From the NCBI GenBank assembly GCA_024742415.1, contig JANSYN010000007.1:218712-282711 (forward strand): 64,000 nt of DNA, given 5' to 3'. Both the position numbers and the translations under genes were made by a program. Shown piece by piece: positions 1 to 9,149 of this stretch. The notes beneath the pieces were generated by a model, which saw only the letters and a list, made by a program, of their open reading frames with translations, had not been told where the DNA came from and searched no databases. Source of the stretch: Gammaproteobacteria bacterium. Lineage in GTDB: Bacteria > Pseudomonadota > Gammaproteobacteria > Pseudomonadales > Halieaceae. The first letter of the stretch is position 1; each line of letters opens with the position of its first letter.

Positions 1-3000
1 CTGTTGTCATCGCTGATGTCCGCGACGGGGTCGTCATCGCCACCGGGACTGAAGCTGAGGTCGCTTCCTGTGCGCACTGTCCTGGCTGAGAGTACTTCCA
101 GCAGTGCACCGTTGGTGGGCAGCAGGTCGGTCACTTCCAGTTCGACAGCCCTGGCAGCAGGCAGCGTCACCACAAGCTCAAAGGTCACTTCTTCACCAAT
201 GGTCAGTGATTCGGCGCCTGCGGGTGTGCCGGGAATGGCGTCGGTCTGGGGTTGCGATGTACTGCTGACGGTTTTTTCGATGCCCACGTCAAACACCTTG
301 AAGAGGTCGCAGCCCTGGCTCAGGTAGGTGTTGGCCGCGCCGCCGGCCGCGTCAGTATCGCCAGTGCGCTCAACAGCGATGGTGTTGTTCGGTGCTGCGG
401 GCAGCGGCTGGTCAGCGGCCGACAGACTCTGCCACTGCACCTGCGCGCAGTTGTTCAGCGTGATCCCCGCCAGCGGGGTGAAGCGGAAGTCGCTCTGGAA
501 CTCGATGATGCAGACGCCATTGGTGGTCGGCAGCGCCGCCCACTCGATCTCGAGCTTGTCGGAGGTGGTCTCTGCAAGCACATCTACGCGGGTGGTGGCC
601 GGGCAGTTGGTGAGCGAGACCGACGCCGCGCCACCGGGGATTTCCATGTCCACCGGGAGTTTGTCGGTGAACAGGAGGTCGAAAGCGTCGCTACCACTGG
701 TGCCGCTATGCGCCAGCTCGATAGTGACCAGCGGCGGTGTGGAGTTGTCGCCGATGTTCGGTGTAAACGTCTTGCTGACGCTGAGCGCAGGCTCAACAAG
801 CGTGATGGCGGGCGCGCGGTCCTGCACCTGCAACTCTGTCCCGCCGGCAGGCGTCCAGTACCAGCGTGCGCGGTTGCGCAGGCTGATGTTTGCCACGTTG
901 GCGATCGCGTTGAGAACGCGGGCGCGATAGACGATGGTAAGCGTCTCGTCCGTGGCGTTGTCGCTGTTGCTGTTGGTGACCAGGCCAAAGCCGCTGGCGA
1001 GGTTGGTGGGACCAAACACCAGCTTGCGGTCTGGCCCCGTGGTGCCTCCGCCCTGTGCAAGGTAGCCCAGGTTGTTGTTGAGCACATCGGCAAACGAGCC
1101 TGCATCGGTGGTCAGCGCCGCGGAGCTTGCGGTGATGCTCAGCACCTCGACATGTGCCAGCCCCACATCGAGCAAATCTTCAAACCGTACGGCGGGGGAC
1201 TGCCCCTCAGGCACGGTGATCGCCACCGAGTAGGTCACTACCTCGCCTATGGTGGCCAGCCGGCCATCCATGGCGTAGCCCGGAGCGATAGACACTATGG
1301 ATTTGTCTACCTCGGGCAGTGCGGTTTCGATGACCGCGTCATCTATGCGCGTGGGGAAGCTGCCACCGCCGCCAGGAGTAGATACCCAGGTGACGCCGGC
1401 AGTGTTGGTCAGCCGCTCACCTGGGCTGATATTGCCTTGGAGCGTGCAGGTCAGGCGCAGTAGCGCGGTATCAGCGCCAAAAGGTGCGCCGCCACTGGGT
1501 GGGTTGTCGTCGTTGCCAGGTAGCGGGTCGTCCAGTACAAGGCCCCCTGCGCTCTGCAGGCCACCGGTAAAAGTGAGCGTGTCGCCATTGCCATTGGTGA
1601 CTGTCGGCGCCCCGGGGCAGTCCAGCCCGTTCACGGCGGCATCGGTAATGGTGACCGCGTAGGCGGGCTGCCCACCGATGTTCTCTACGGTGATCACAAA
1701 CACGACTTCGTCGAAGGCATCCGCGCCCCGGGCATCGCCCGTTACCAGCGCCTGGCCGGGGTCGGCAGGTGGTGCAGGCGTGATCACCGCAGCGGGATTG
1801 GCAACGGAGAAAACCCCCTTGGTAATCATGAGGTCGGGTGCACCCACGCGCAGCGGTGCGGCCTGCAGGTCGGAGGTGGTCTGGCCGATGGCGTTATCGT
1901 AGAAGGAGCCATACAGGTTGGTCAGGAACAGGTCGTCCGCGAAGGGCTCACCTGAGACCATGGCGGTCAGTTCAAGGGCCAGGCGAGCAGGGCCGGTTGT
2001 GCTCAGGTCGCCGAAATCGAAACTGACGGAATTCTGCCCCACGTCCACAGACACATCCGGCATGAGTGCGGCAAAGGGCGGCAGCACTGTCCAGCCATTC
2101 ACGGTGTCAAAGTCGCGTACGTCAAAGACCGGGCGCGGCAGGTAGTCCACGAAAACAACGTTTGAGGAGTCGCCCGCGGGGATTTCAAGGTCCAACAGGA
2201 AAGTCACCGCTTCGCCGGGCATGACTTCGGTGGGTGGCGGTGGGTTGAGAATGGTCTTTGCAGCTACGTTGGGGGTGATGACGGCGCTGGCTTGTGAGTC
2301 GTTCTGCGCGCTGCCGCCCTCGGTCAGTGTGTACTCCAGTTCGGCAGCGTTGAGCAGTTCATCATTGGCCTGTACCGGCACATTACCGGGGCCTGCGTAG
2401 GTCTGCAGTATGTCAACGCGATAGCGCAACTGGCCATCACTGGCATTGGGCAGGGTGCCACCGAACGCTGCGCCGATGTCCCAGGTCACGGTCGTTTCAC
2501 CGCTACCGGGCCCGGCAACTTCCGCGGCGCTAATTGCGACAGGGCTGCCGTTGACGCGTAACTCTACGGTGCTGTCAAACGCCGTGCCGTTGGGCAGTAT
2601 ATCGGTAATGATGAAGTCGCTGGCGCCGGAGCCCATACCGGGGTAATCCGTCAACTGGAAGTCGATGGCATAGGTCAGGCTTCCCCCGGGCAAGGCATCG
2701 CCCGTGACCGATTTTTGCATCGCTGCGTGTACTGCCAGTACCTGGCTCTGTGCAAAATCGCTGTAGTCATCGCCCTGGTACTGGTACTCAATGTCTACCG
2801 TGTTTTCGATAAGCTGGCTGTCGTCGACCGCCTCGTCGAGTATGTCGACAATGTAGGCCGGGAAGGTCACCACAAGGTCTGCCTCGCCCGCCGTGCCGGT
2901 GACGGCGCTGCAATCCACAATGAGATCGCCGCCAGAAGCATCGGCGGGTGCATTCGGTGCGTTCGTAACGGCGCAGCCAACACCCAGCGGAGCGGTGATG

Positions 3001-3743
3001 TTGATCGGTCCGCCAGTCCATTGCAGCTGTGGTGGCAGGGTGTCGGTCAGGTTTACGTTGTCCAGCGTAACGCCCTGTGAGATATCGACACGCTGCGCAT
3101 AGGTGAACGTATGGCTGGGGCCTGGCGGTCGTTCGCCTTCGGGCGCGGAATTGGTTTTTTCGACGCGCGCCAGTTGCGGCGTGACTGTGCTGGTGACCTG
3201 GCCGCCACTGATTGCGCCGCTGTCGCCGGTTGGCGTGCTGCCGAATTCAAAGCCCGGTATGACCGAGACTTCCAGCGGCACGTTGATCTGGGCACCTGCG
3301 GCCACAACCACGCAGACGTCCAGTACCAGGGCGGGGCTGGCGGTATCGACCGAGCCCACGGGATAGCGCAGTATGCTGGCGCTGCCGCCCTCATTGCCGC
3401 TGATCGTGTTTTCGGTGATTGGGTCAACGAGTTCGCCACTGGGGCCAAAGGTCCCGATGGGTTCGATGATCGGGGCGATGTTGATAAAGCTGACGCTGGA
3501 GATGGTCACATCGGCGTCGGTAATCCCGACAATGTAGGGCCCGAAGCCGGTGCCGCCGGCGCTGTTGGTGAAGTCGACACTGGCGCAGGTTTCCTCACCG
3601 ATCAATGGTTCTGCCGGCAGGCCGGACAGTGTCGCCGTGGGCGACTGCGCAACGGCTAGCGGCGCGAGGATGAGCAGGGCAAGTGCAGTGAGTAAGGCTC
3701 GGCTGCAAGCGCTGCGCTTTGAACGGATAAGGGTTGTGCTCAA
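1..3743 (-). CDS. Very large DUF11-repeat surface/fimbrial-type protein, 3' end beyond the window
   Basis: I translated this minus-strand frame by hand; it is open for 1,247 codons and runs off the left edge, so the C terminus is missing. No ATG lies in frame upstream; the start is TTG at 3743, with AAGAGG eight bases before it. Residues 1-33 form a signal peptide (basic n-region, then LLTALALLILAPLAVA, cleaved before QS). The rest is a chain of beta-sandwich modules of the DUF11/isopeptide-forming type: recurrent phrases such as ARVEKTNSAPEG, AAKTILNPPPP, DLMITKGVFSVANP, LSVSKTFTPNIGD and VGIEKTVSSTS each open a module, followed by VTFxLxLxxP and TDxLP-like strands. Such proteins are exported and act as adhesins or surface-layer filaments. 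There is no partner gene in view. The family call is firm; the cell-surface role is inferred. Confidence 0.85.
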   Translation of the reverse strand, partial: MSTTLIRSKRSACSRALLTALALLILAPLAVAQSPTATLSGLPAEPLIGEETCASVDFTNSAGGTGFGPYIVGITDADVTISSVSFINIAPIIEPIGTFGPSGELVDPITENTISGNEGGSASILRYPVGSVDTASPALVLDVCVVVAAGAQINVPLEVSVIPGFEFGSTPTGDSGAISGGQVTSTVTPQLARVEKTNSAPEGERPPGPSHTFTYAQRVDISQGVTLDNVNLTDTLPPQLQWTGGPINITAPLGVGCAVTNAPNAPADASGGDLIVDCSAVTGTAGEADLVVTFPAYIVDILDEAVDDSQLIENTVDIEYQYQGDDYSDFAQSQVLAVHAAMQKSVTGDALPGGSLTYAIDFQLTDYPGMGSGASDFIITDILPNGTAFDSTVELRVNGSPVAISAAEVAGPGSGETTVTWDIGAAFGGTLPNASDGQLRYRVDILQTYAGPGNVPVQANDELLNAAELEYTLTEGGSAQNDSQASAVITPNVAAKTILNPPPPTEVMPGEAVTFLLDLEIPAGDSSNVVFVDYLPRPVFDVRDFDTVNGWTVLPPFAALMPDVSVDVGQNSVSFDFGDLSTTGPARLALELTAMVSGEPFADDLFLTNLYGSFYDNAIGQTTSDLQAAPLRVGAPDLMITKGVFSVANPAAVITPAPPADPGQALVTGDARGADAFDEVVFVITVENIGGQPAYAVTITDAAVNGLDCPGAPTVTNGNGDTLTFTGGLQSAGGLVLDDPLPGNDDNPPSGGAPFGADTALLRLTCTLQGNISPGERLTNTAGVTWVSTPGGGGSFPTRIDDAVIETALPEVDKSIVSIAPGYAMDGRLATIGEVVTYSVAITVPEGQSPAVRFEDLLDVGLAHVEVLSITASSAALTTDAGSFADVLNNNLGYLAQGGGTTGPDRKLVFGPTNLASGFGLVTNSNSDNATDETLTIVYRARVLNAIANVANISLRNRARWYWTPAGGTELQVQDRAPAITLVEPALSVSKTFTPNIGDNSTPPLVTIELAHSGTSGSDAFDLLFTDKLPVDMEIPGGAASVSLTNCPATTRVDVLAETTSDKLEIEWAALPTTNGVCIIEFQSDFRFTPLAGITLNNCAQVQWQSLSAADQPLPAAPNNTIAVERTGDTDAAGGAANTYLSQGCDLFKVFDVGIEKTVSSTSQPQTDAIPGTPAGAESLTIGEEVTFELVVTLPAARAVELEVTDLLPTNGALLEVLSARTVRTGSDLSFSPGGDDDPVADISDDN

Positions 3744-3778
3744 GGCGTGGGCCTCTTGGTCGGTTGTGGCAGTGCCGG

Positions 3779-3976
3779 CAGCGGTTGCAAAAAAAAAACC
3801 GACAGCGGTCGTCAAAAAAAGCCGTTAGCGGTTGTCAAAAAAAGCCGTTAGCGGTCGTTAGAAAAAGCCGTTAGCGGTCGTTAGAAAAAGCCGTTAGCGG
3901 TCGTTAAAAAAAGCCGTTAGCGGTCGTTAGAAAAAGCCGTTAGCGGTCGTTAGAAAAAGCCGTTAGCGGTTGTTCA
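3779..3976. repeat. 23-bp tandem repeat, about nine copies, upstream of the adhesin gene
   Basis: The core AGCCGTTAGCGGTCGTTAG, joined by A5-A7 runs, recurs about nine times with a 23-bp period; the outer copies are degenerate. The array ends 35 bases upstream of the TTG start of the large surface protein, so it lies in that gene's leader or promoter. Each unit contains the near-palindrome CCGTTAGCGG next to an A-run. The remainder of the 441-bp gene-free stretch 3744-4184 holds no ORF I can support and no clear promoter. Copy-number change here could alter expression, but that is inference. Confidence 0.85.
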
Positions 3977-4184
3977 AGACCCCACTGCCAGACCCTCTCG
4001 TCGCAGCACGGTACTGTCAGCGTATGATGTTATTGCCCGGAGACGGCCCGGTCTGCTATCCCCACGGGTGCTCCTTCTGCAGCATCGCGCGAACTGCGGG
4101 CTATATAGTAATACGCGCGGGTGTCGGATACCAAGAATTGCGCGCTTCAAACGTTATCAGATTGTAAATGTGTACTGGCCGCAG

Positions 4185-5336
4185 CTAGCGCGAATGCGCC
4201 CGCAGGTATGTGTTTGCGCGCAAAATCGCATTGTTGCGTATGTCCATATAGAACATGGCGTAGTCCAGCCCATGGTAGGAATCCCCCATTGAGCCCCTGC
4301 GCCCGAAATCGTTGTCTGATTGGTCGGTAATGTACAGGCGGCCGTCGGCACATTCGGCCTCTACATAGTGCGCCAGCGGTGCCCCCAGCGGTGCAAACTG
4401 TACGCCGCGCGCAGCGTCGTCGCCGCTGAACTCGGCGTGGTACTCGCCCGAGGTGCGGACCGCACCCGCATGCTTGTCCTTGCCCACCCAGGGGCCGTTC
4501 TGCTTCCAGCTAAGCGGATTCACGCAGACGATATCCGCGGGCTCCAGTGACCCCTTCCTGGCAACACTGTAGGTGTCCCAGTGCACAATGCAGGCCAGTT
4601 GATCCGCCGCATTACAGACCGGGATGTCCTGCAGTCCATCAAGGCGATGCGTTTCCATGTAGCCACCAATCAGGAAGGCTGCGACGAGCTGTTCCCTGAG
4701 CGGCGTACCGCTGATTTTCCGGCGCAGCAGTTCGACGCTGTGGTGAGTGCCCTGGCTGTGACTGGCGAGAATGAACGGCCTGCCCTGGTTGAAGTGTGCA
4801 AGGTAGTAATCGAATGCGCGCGCAACGTCCTGGTAGGCAAACCCCAGCACCGCATCGCGCAGTGCGTCGTCATTTTGCATGTAAGTGAACATCGACGCCT
4901 GTCGATAGCGCGGTGCATACACATTGCAACAGCCGTTGTAGGGGCTGGCCTGGTTTGCCATCATCCAGCGGGTGTTTTCCTCGGTGGACGTCTCTGCGTT
5001 CATGGAAAAGGTCCAGCTTGAACCTTTCAGGAATCCGGTGGGATGAACAAAAAAGACATCCACCGGCGCTGCGCCCGGCGCAAACGTATTGCGCACACCG
5101 GCAGGCACGAGGTCAGCGAGGTCGTCGCGGCCTGGCAGTGCGGCCCAGTTCGCGGTGTCTGCATAGTCCGGTTGGGCACCGGGCTGGGCTGCCGGGTCGA
5201 ATGGCTTGTCGGGCGCGCCGGTGATCACGTCCCACACGATCTTGACCATGGGGCCGTTGCCGGTGGCATAGAGGGCAGCTGCGCCGACAGCGGCCAGGAG
5301 TATCAGGGTGATGACAACGCGTTTTAACCAGACCAT
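4185..5336 (-). CDS. DUF3089 family alpha/beta-hydrolase-like protein, membrane-anchored
   Basis: 383 residues, near full family length. Residues 5-25 are a hydrophobic signal anchor (VVITLILLAAVGAAALYA), so the protein is exported or tethered facing the periplasm. The body matches the DUF3089 pattern: VDVFFVHPTGF near residue 92, a Cys pair in NGCCNVYAPRYRQ, and the nucleophile elbow ASHSQGTHH with Ser194. The C-terminal YHGLDYAMFYMDIRNNA is also typical. DUF3089 proteins have the alpha/beta-hydrolase fold and are assumed to be lipases or esterases; the substrate is unknown. The gene is alone on this strand, downstream of repeat-rich DNA. Confidence 0.85.
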   Translation of the reverse strand: MVWLKRVVITLILLAAVGAAALYATGNGPMVKIVWDVITGAPDKPFDPAAQPGAQPDYADTANWAALPGRDDLADLVPAGVRNTFAPGAAPVDVFFVHPTGFLKGSSWTFSMNAETSTEENTRWMMANQASPYNGCCNVYAPRYRQASMFTYMQNDDALRDAVLGFAYQDVARAFDYYLAHFNQGRPFILASHSQGTHHSVELLRRKISGTPLREQLVAAFLIGGYMETHRLDGLQDIPVCNAADQLACIVHWDTYSVARKGSLEPADIVCVNPLSWKQNGPWVGKDKHAGAVRTSGEYHAEFSGDDAARGVQFAPLGAPLAHYVEAECADGRLYITDQSDNDFGRRGSMGDSYHGLDYAMFYMDIRNNAILRANTYLRAHSR

Positions 5337-5356
5337 GTGTTTATCCCGTTATTATT

Positions 5357-5380
5357 GTTGCTGTTGCTGTTGCTGTTGCT
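5357..5380. repeat. Hexanucleotide repeat (GTTGCT)4
   Basis: Four perfect copies of GTTGCT lie 21-44 bases upstream of the DUF3089 start on the minus strand, where the array reads AGCAAC. It sits in the leader or core promoter. The surrounding gene-free interval 5337-5783 otherwise contains only the 13-bp repeat at 5506-5540 and no convincing ORF. Confidence 0.75.
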
Positions 5381-5505
5381 CTAGTAGTCGTTCCAGTTGT
5401 TACCGTGGTTGTAGATGGACTGATGCATGTAGTGGACGATACCTCTGGTGATTGATTTGCTGCGGTTGGTGCCAATCCTCCTCACGAGGTATTACTGACG
5501 ATGTT

Positions 5506-5540
5506 GTCTAGCAGTGTCGTCTAGCAGTGTCGTCTAGCAG
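5506..5540. repeat. 13-bp tandem repeat with GTCTAGCAG core, three copies
   Basis: GTCTAGCAG occurs at 5506, 5519 and 5532, spaced exactly 13 bp and joined by TGTC. It lies in the divergent interval between the DUF3089 gene and the DUF6122 gene. CTAG is rare in such genomes, so three copies are noticeable. No function can be read. Confidence 0.7.
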
Positions 5541-5783
5541 TACGTGTTGACGCCAACCCTCGCAAGCGATGATCGCCGGTACGGTCGCGATTGCAGCCGG
5601 CAGCACAGCGGGTGCAGAGTAGGGCGCCAGAATCGCGCGAGCAGGCAGATGCCTGTGATGCTTCGTGCGTGGTCTGCACACGGTGCATTATAGTACAGGC
5701 CGATGACTTTTTCGTGTGCCTGTGTGGCTTGCGATCGATCGCAAGGCTAGTATCCAACCTGCCCTGGCAAGAGCCTCGTCACT

Positions 5784-6116
5784 ATGTTCCATATACTGCT
5801 GCATTTCCTGGTGCCCGGCGCCATTGTTGCCGTGTTTTTTCGCAAAAACTGGCAGTTAGCGTACGCGATACTGGTGGCGACCATGCTCGTCGACCTCGAT
5901 CATCTGCTGGCGACGCCTGTTTACGACGCAGCGCGCTGCAGCATAGGCTTTCACCCGCTGCACCAACCGGGCTTGATTGCCTTCTACGTGGCACTGTGTG
6001 TCATGCCAAAATTGCCCCGGCTCAGACTGGTGGGGCTGGGATTGTGCGTACACATGGCGCTGGATGCGATAGACTGTCAGGTAACCAGCGGTATCTGGAT
6101 GAGTACCCTGCACTGA
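5784..6116 (+). CDS. DUF6122 family small membrane protein
   Basis: 110 residues, mostly hydrophobic with three or four membrane segments (7-22, 28-45, about 65-80, 83-97). The pattern FHFLVPG, FFRKNW, ATMLVDLDHLLATPVYD, RCSIGFHPLH is characteristic of the DUF6122 family of small inner-membrane proteins. The conserved Asp and His residues in LVDLDHLL and GFHPLH resemble metal-dependent membrane hydrolase motifs such as the YdjM type, but no activity has been established as far as I know. It appears to be a single gene; the ATG is preceded by a weak ribosome site. Confidence 0.75.
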   Translation: MFHILLHFLVPGAIVAVFFRKNWQLAYAILVATMLVDLDHLLATPVYDAARCSIGFHPLHQPGLIAFYVALCVMPKLPRLRLVGLGLCVHMALDAIDCQVTSGIWMSTLH

Positions 6117-6267
6117 CGTATCCGCCCGTGGCAAATGGGTGCCTGTTGCACCCAATGCCGGGTACTGTCATGTGGCCCGGAGTAAAAATGCAGGCTCGCT
6201 GTGGCCGGTCGTCGGGCCGACTCGGTGGCCCTGCAGGCTGTAAAACCCGTACGAACAGGAGTCGTCC

Positions 6268-6843
6268 ATGCTCACTGCCAAACCTGTAACGTTGTGTAAC
6301 GTTCTGCTGTCGCTGCTGCTGGCCCTCACGACCAGTGCTGCTGTCGTTGCCGTGGCCGACGGCGGCGTCGATCAGGCCAGGCCATCGCGCGGCGCTGAAC
6401 TACTGCTGCCGTACAAGCAACAGCTGCAGTCTGCCTTGCTAGGCGGCATGAGCCAGGGTGTCGTCGAAGCTATTGCGGCGTGTCGCCTCCAGGCGCCTGC
6501 GATCGCCCAGTCGTTATCGCACAACACAGTGCAGTTGGGGCGCACCAGCCATCGTCTGCGTAACCCCGAAAACAGCGCGCCCGATTGGGTGGCACCCCTG
6601 TTGCAGGCTTACCTTGCCACGCCTGCCGACAGAGCAGCCAAACAGGTTGCGCTGGACAATAATCGCTCAGGCTATGTTGAGCCTATCGTGCTGCAACCCA
6701 TGTGCACTGCCTGCCACGGGCAGGCAATCGCGCCAGAAGTGGCCGAGCGTCTGGCGGCACTGTATCCGCGCGACCAGGCCGTTGGATTCATGCCGGGTGA
6801 ACTGCGCGGTGTTTTCTGGGTAGAGTATGCAGTGGAACCGTGA
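6268..6843 (+). CDS. DUF3365 (Tll0287-like) exported haem-binding domain protein
   Basis: 191 residues. The start is set by AGGAG seven bases upstream. A signal peptide (VLLSLLLALTTSAAVVAVADG) targets the periplasm. The DUF3365 domain fills the rest: an early Cys (AIAACRLQAP), the RLRNPENSAPDWV segment, and a single haem c motif in QPMCTACHGQ (CTACH) near residues 151-155. Family members are small redox or gas sensors or stand-alone cytochromes with one covalently bound haem. With no kinase or cyclase attached here, it is probably a soluble periplasmic cytochrome or sensor. It stands alone. Confidence 0.85.
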   Translation: MLTAKPVTLCNVLLSLLLALTTSAAVVAVADGGVDQARPSRGAELLLPYKQQLQSALLGGMSQGVVEAIAACRLQAPAIAQSLSHNTVQLGRTSHRLRNPENSAPDWVAPLLQAYLATPADRAAKQVALDNNRSGYVEPIVLQPMCTACHGQAIAPEVAERLAALYPRDQAVGFMPGELRGVFWVEYAVEP

Positions 6844-7003
6844 CACCCGGTCGAGGTGTCAGCCCTGTGATTGGCGTACGGTCGAGTGAAGCGTCGGCAG
6901 CCGAAAAGGTCTGCCTGCAGGCACTGGCCGTCGGCAGCCTTTGGCGATCCAACCCGGGGCCGTCGCGCCAGCGGTACACTGTGAACGCGCACAGGAGTCA
7001 GTG

Positions 7004-7372
7004 ATGGTCGCCAGGGTAAAGTTATATCTGCAGCATGATCAACTCGAACAGGAGCTCGAGGCGCGCATCGTGCCGCACCTGGCAAGGGCGGCACTGGGTG
7101 AAAACGACTGGGTATTCTGTGCCGCCGACTTCAACCCAGCGCCGCGCTGGCAGCAGTATGAGGACGCCGAAACTGCATCGCTGATCACCCTGGGCAGGCA
7201 GATTCTGGGCCTGAAAGCCAAACTGGGCGAGCCGGATGAAGGCTCTATCGCCGAACAGCTGTGTGTTTATTGCCGCCTGTGGGCTGCTGCCCGCGGCGAT
7301 CACCGCGCGGCTGCACAGACGTTGGCGCAGCGCTTTCTGTCGCAGATTTCTGCTGCGAATCGTGCGCGCTAG
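7004..7372 (+). CDS. Hypothetical protein, 122 aa
   Basis: I do not recognise this protein. An upstream in-frame start exists at 6941, but ATG 7004 has CAGGAG eight bases before it and is preferred. The sequence is acidic, soluble and probably alpha-helical (HDQLEQELEARIVPHLARAALG, then ITLGRQILGLKAKLGEP), with two Cys residues in FCAAD and QLCVYCRLW. There is no signal peptide. The gene is followed after 51 bp by the VOC gene, so the two may be cotranscribed. Confidence 0.6.
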   Translation: MVARVKLYLQHDQLEQELEARIVPHLARAALGENDWVFCAADFNPAPRWQQYEDAETASLITLGRQILGLKAKLGEPDEGSIAEQLCVYCRLWAAARGDHRAAAQTLAQRFLSQISAANRAR

Positions 7373-7423
7373 CAGGCGCCGCTCGCGGTTGACCTGGCAC
7401 CGTTGCAGGGCAAGGAGTCCACA

Positions 7424-7780
7424 ATGAAAATGAATTACTTTGTGTTTGGTACCAATGATCGCGCTGCCGCGGCTGCGTTCTATGATCAACTGCTGGCTGA
7501 TCAGGGGTTCGCCAGGATTCATGAGGACGACAGAATGACGGTCTGGGCGCATGCAGAGTGTATGTTCGCTGTGGCGCAGCCCTACGATGGTGCGCCGGCG
7601 ACCAACGGCAATGGCACCATGCTAGGTTGGCAGGTGGAATCCCCCGCGCAGGTCTCGGCGCTTTACGAGCGCGTCATCGCACTGGGTGGGATTGACGCGG
7701 GGGAACCTGGCATTCGCTCTGGAAGGTTCAGTGCCTATGCGCGCGACCTGGACAACAACAAGCTGTGTTTTTTCCATTGA
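7424..7780 (+). CDS. VOC family protein (glyoxalase/bleomycin-resistance fold)
   Basis: 118 residues; start chosen at ATG 7424 because AAGGAG lies seven bases upstream. The sequence KMNYFVFGTNDRAAAAAFYDQLLADQGF opens a beta-alpha-beta-beta-beta module, and RSGRFSAYARDLDNNKLCFFH closes it, as in VOC proteins of the YaeR/lactoylglutathione-lyase type. One module pair is present, which fits a dimer with a metal or small-ligand site. The substrate is unknown. It precedes an SDR gene by 48 bp. Confidence 0.8.
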   Translation: MKMNYFVFGTNDRAAAAAFYDQLLADQGFARIHEDDRMTVWAHAECMFAVAQPYDGAPATNGNGTMLGWQVESPAQVSALYERVIALGGIDAGEPGIRSGRFSAYARDLDNNKLCFFH

Positions 7781-7828
7781 TCGTACAGGCAGGCAAGTAA
7801 TAACAGGCACCGACGGTGCAGGAGAGGT

Positions 7829-8611
7829 ATGAGCAAAACGCAAGGCAGGGTAGAGGATAAGGTCGCAATTGTTACCGGTGGCGCGCAGGGCCTGGGAGAA
7901 GCTGCAGTAGCGCGGTTGTGTGCAGAGGGCGCCAGTGTGATTGTCTGCGACGCCAATGCCACAGCGGGTGAGCGCACCGCCCACCGGCATGGCGCCAGTT
8001 TCCTGCCGCTTGACGTGTGCCAGGAGGCGCAGTGGGAGGCGATCATAGCGCAGGTGTTGGCCAGTTACGGCAAGCTCGACGTGCTGGTCAATAACGCTGG
8101 CATTTTCAGTAGCTGCCCCATCGACGAAATGACACTGCAAGCGTTTGAGCGGGTAATCGCGGTGAATCTCACAGGCAGTTTTTTGGGGTGCAAGCACGCG
8201 GTACGCGCGATGAAGCGCAATCCCGAAGGCGTTGGCGGATCTATCATCAACCTGTCTTCGGTAACCGGGCTCAGGGGGCAGGTGGGTGGCGCTGCCTATG
8301 CCTCCTCCAAGGGCGGTGTACGCCTGTTGACCAAGTCGGTTGCGATGGAAAACGCCAGGTACCAGATTCGCTGCAATTCTGTGCACCCCGGCATCATGCA
8401 AACACCTATGTTCGAGGCGATTCTGGACAAGGTGGATGGCGCGCCCGATGCCTTGCGCACGCATATTGGCGATCAAACCCCACTGGGTCGCGTGGGCAGC
8501 GCAGAAGATATCGGCGACATGGTGCTATTTCTTGCCAGTGACGAAAGCCGCTTTGTTACCGGCGCTGAAATGGTCGTCGATGGCGGTGCAACGGCGGGTC
8601 TACCCTATTGA
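7829..8611 (+). CDS. Short-chain dehydrogenase/reductase (classical SDR)
   Basis: 260 residues, classical SDR length. The cofactor glycine motif GGAQGLG is at 17-23, NNAG at 88-91, the catalytic Ser in NLSSVTG near 143-144, and Tyr157/Lys161 in YASSK. Asp40 in IVCDAN at the end of beta-2 favours NAD over NADP. The C-terminal FVTGAEMVVDGG is the usual substrate-loop and dimer end. The family oxidises alcohols or reduces ketones, including hydroxysteroids and cyclic alcohols; the substrate is not readable. GGAGAGG lies directly before the ATG. Confidence 0.88.
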   Translation: MSKTQGRVEDKVAIVTGGAQGLGEAAVARLCAEGASVIVCDANATAGERTAHRHGASFLPLDVCQEAQWEAIIAQVLASYGKLDVLVNNAGIFSSCPIDEMTLQAFERVIAVNLTGSFLGCKHAVRAMKRNPEGVGGSIINLSSVTGLRGQVGGAAYASSKGGVRLLTKSVAMENARYQIRCNSVHPGIMQTPMFEAILDKVDGAPDALRTHIGDQTPLGRVGSAEDIGDMVLFLASDESRFVTGAEMVVDGGATAGLPY

Positions 8612-8756
8612 GTCGCCCCCAGCCCAGCCGCGGGAGGCGCAGGCCGCTCACTGTTATACCCCTGCGTCAGGTGCTCTGCAGATGATGGTGAAACAGCGGT
8701 CCGCGGCGCCCTGCAGTCGATTGGCAATGGCGCCAAAGGGCAACCGTTACAAATCC

Positions 8757-9149
8757 ATGTATCAGGGTTTCCTGCTCGCCGGCGTCTGCGTGCCGCTACT
8801 GTTGGGTTGTGTTCCCCATGTTGTTGTCGACGAACCACAGGCACTGTGCGGTCAGGCGCTGTACGACGCCATAGAGCGTCGCGTCGGCACACAGGATGGC
8901 CAGGGGCATGGGCCGGATATCGGCACCCTCGAGTGGCGCTCCACGGTGGAGTTTCGACTCGGGCTGCGCGATGATCCCGCCGTGCCTGCGCTGGATTCCG
9001 ATCAATGGTGTGTTTTCATTCAGGGTTTTCTCACTGCGCGTACTGAAGTCACGGCGGCCGGGCAGTCGAGTGCCGCAGGCGATGCTGCGCACGAGGGTGA
9101 TGGTTCCATGTTTTGTGAAGGCCTTACATGCAGCTCGGCATTGGCGTAG
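8757..9149 (+). CDS. Hypothetical lipoprotein
   Basis: 130 residues from the ATG at 8757, the start that puts a lipoprotein signal at the N terminus: LLAGVCVPLLLGC with the lipid Cys at 18. In-frame ATGs at 8682 and 8727 would put a long polar tail in front. After the signal it has paired Cys residues (ALCGQ, QWCVF, MFCEGLTC) and no domain I know. The 3' end overlaps the start of the next gene by 22 bp, which suggests translational coupling with the EEP-family protein. Confidence 0.55.
   Translation: MYQGFLLAGVCVPLLLGCVPHVVVDEPQALCGQALYDAIERRVGTQDGQGHGPDIGTLEWRSTVEFRLGLRDDPAVPALDSDQWCVFIQGFLTARTEVTAAGQSSAAGDAAHEGDGSMFCEGLTCSSALA

Noticed and set aside
3779..3976. CRISPR array
   Set aside because: The repeats are contiguous with only an A-run between cores. 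There are no unique spacers of 30 bp or so and no cas genes.
7381..7424. Sigma-54 promoter (TGGCAC...TTGC) before the VOC gene
   Set aside because: The GG and GC dinucleotides are about 7 bp apart rather than the required 10.
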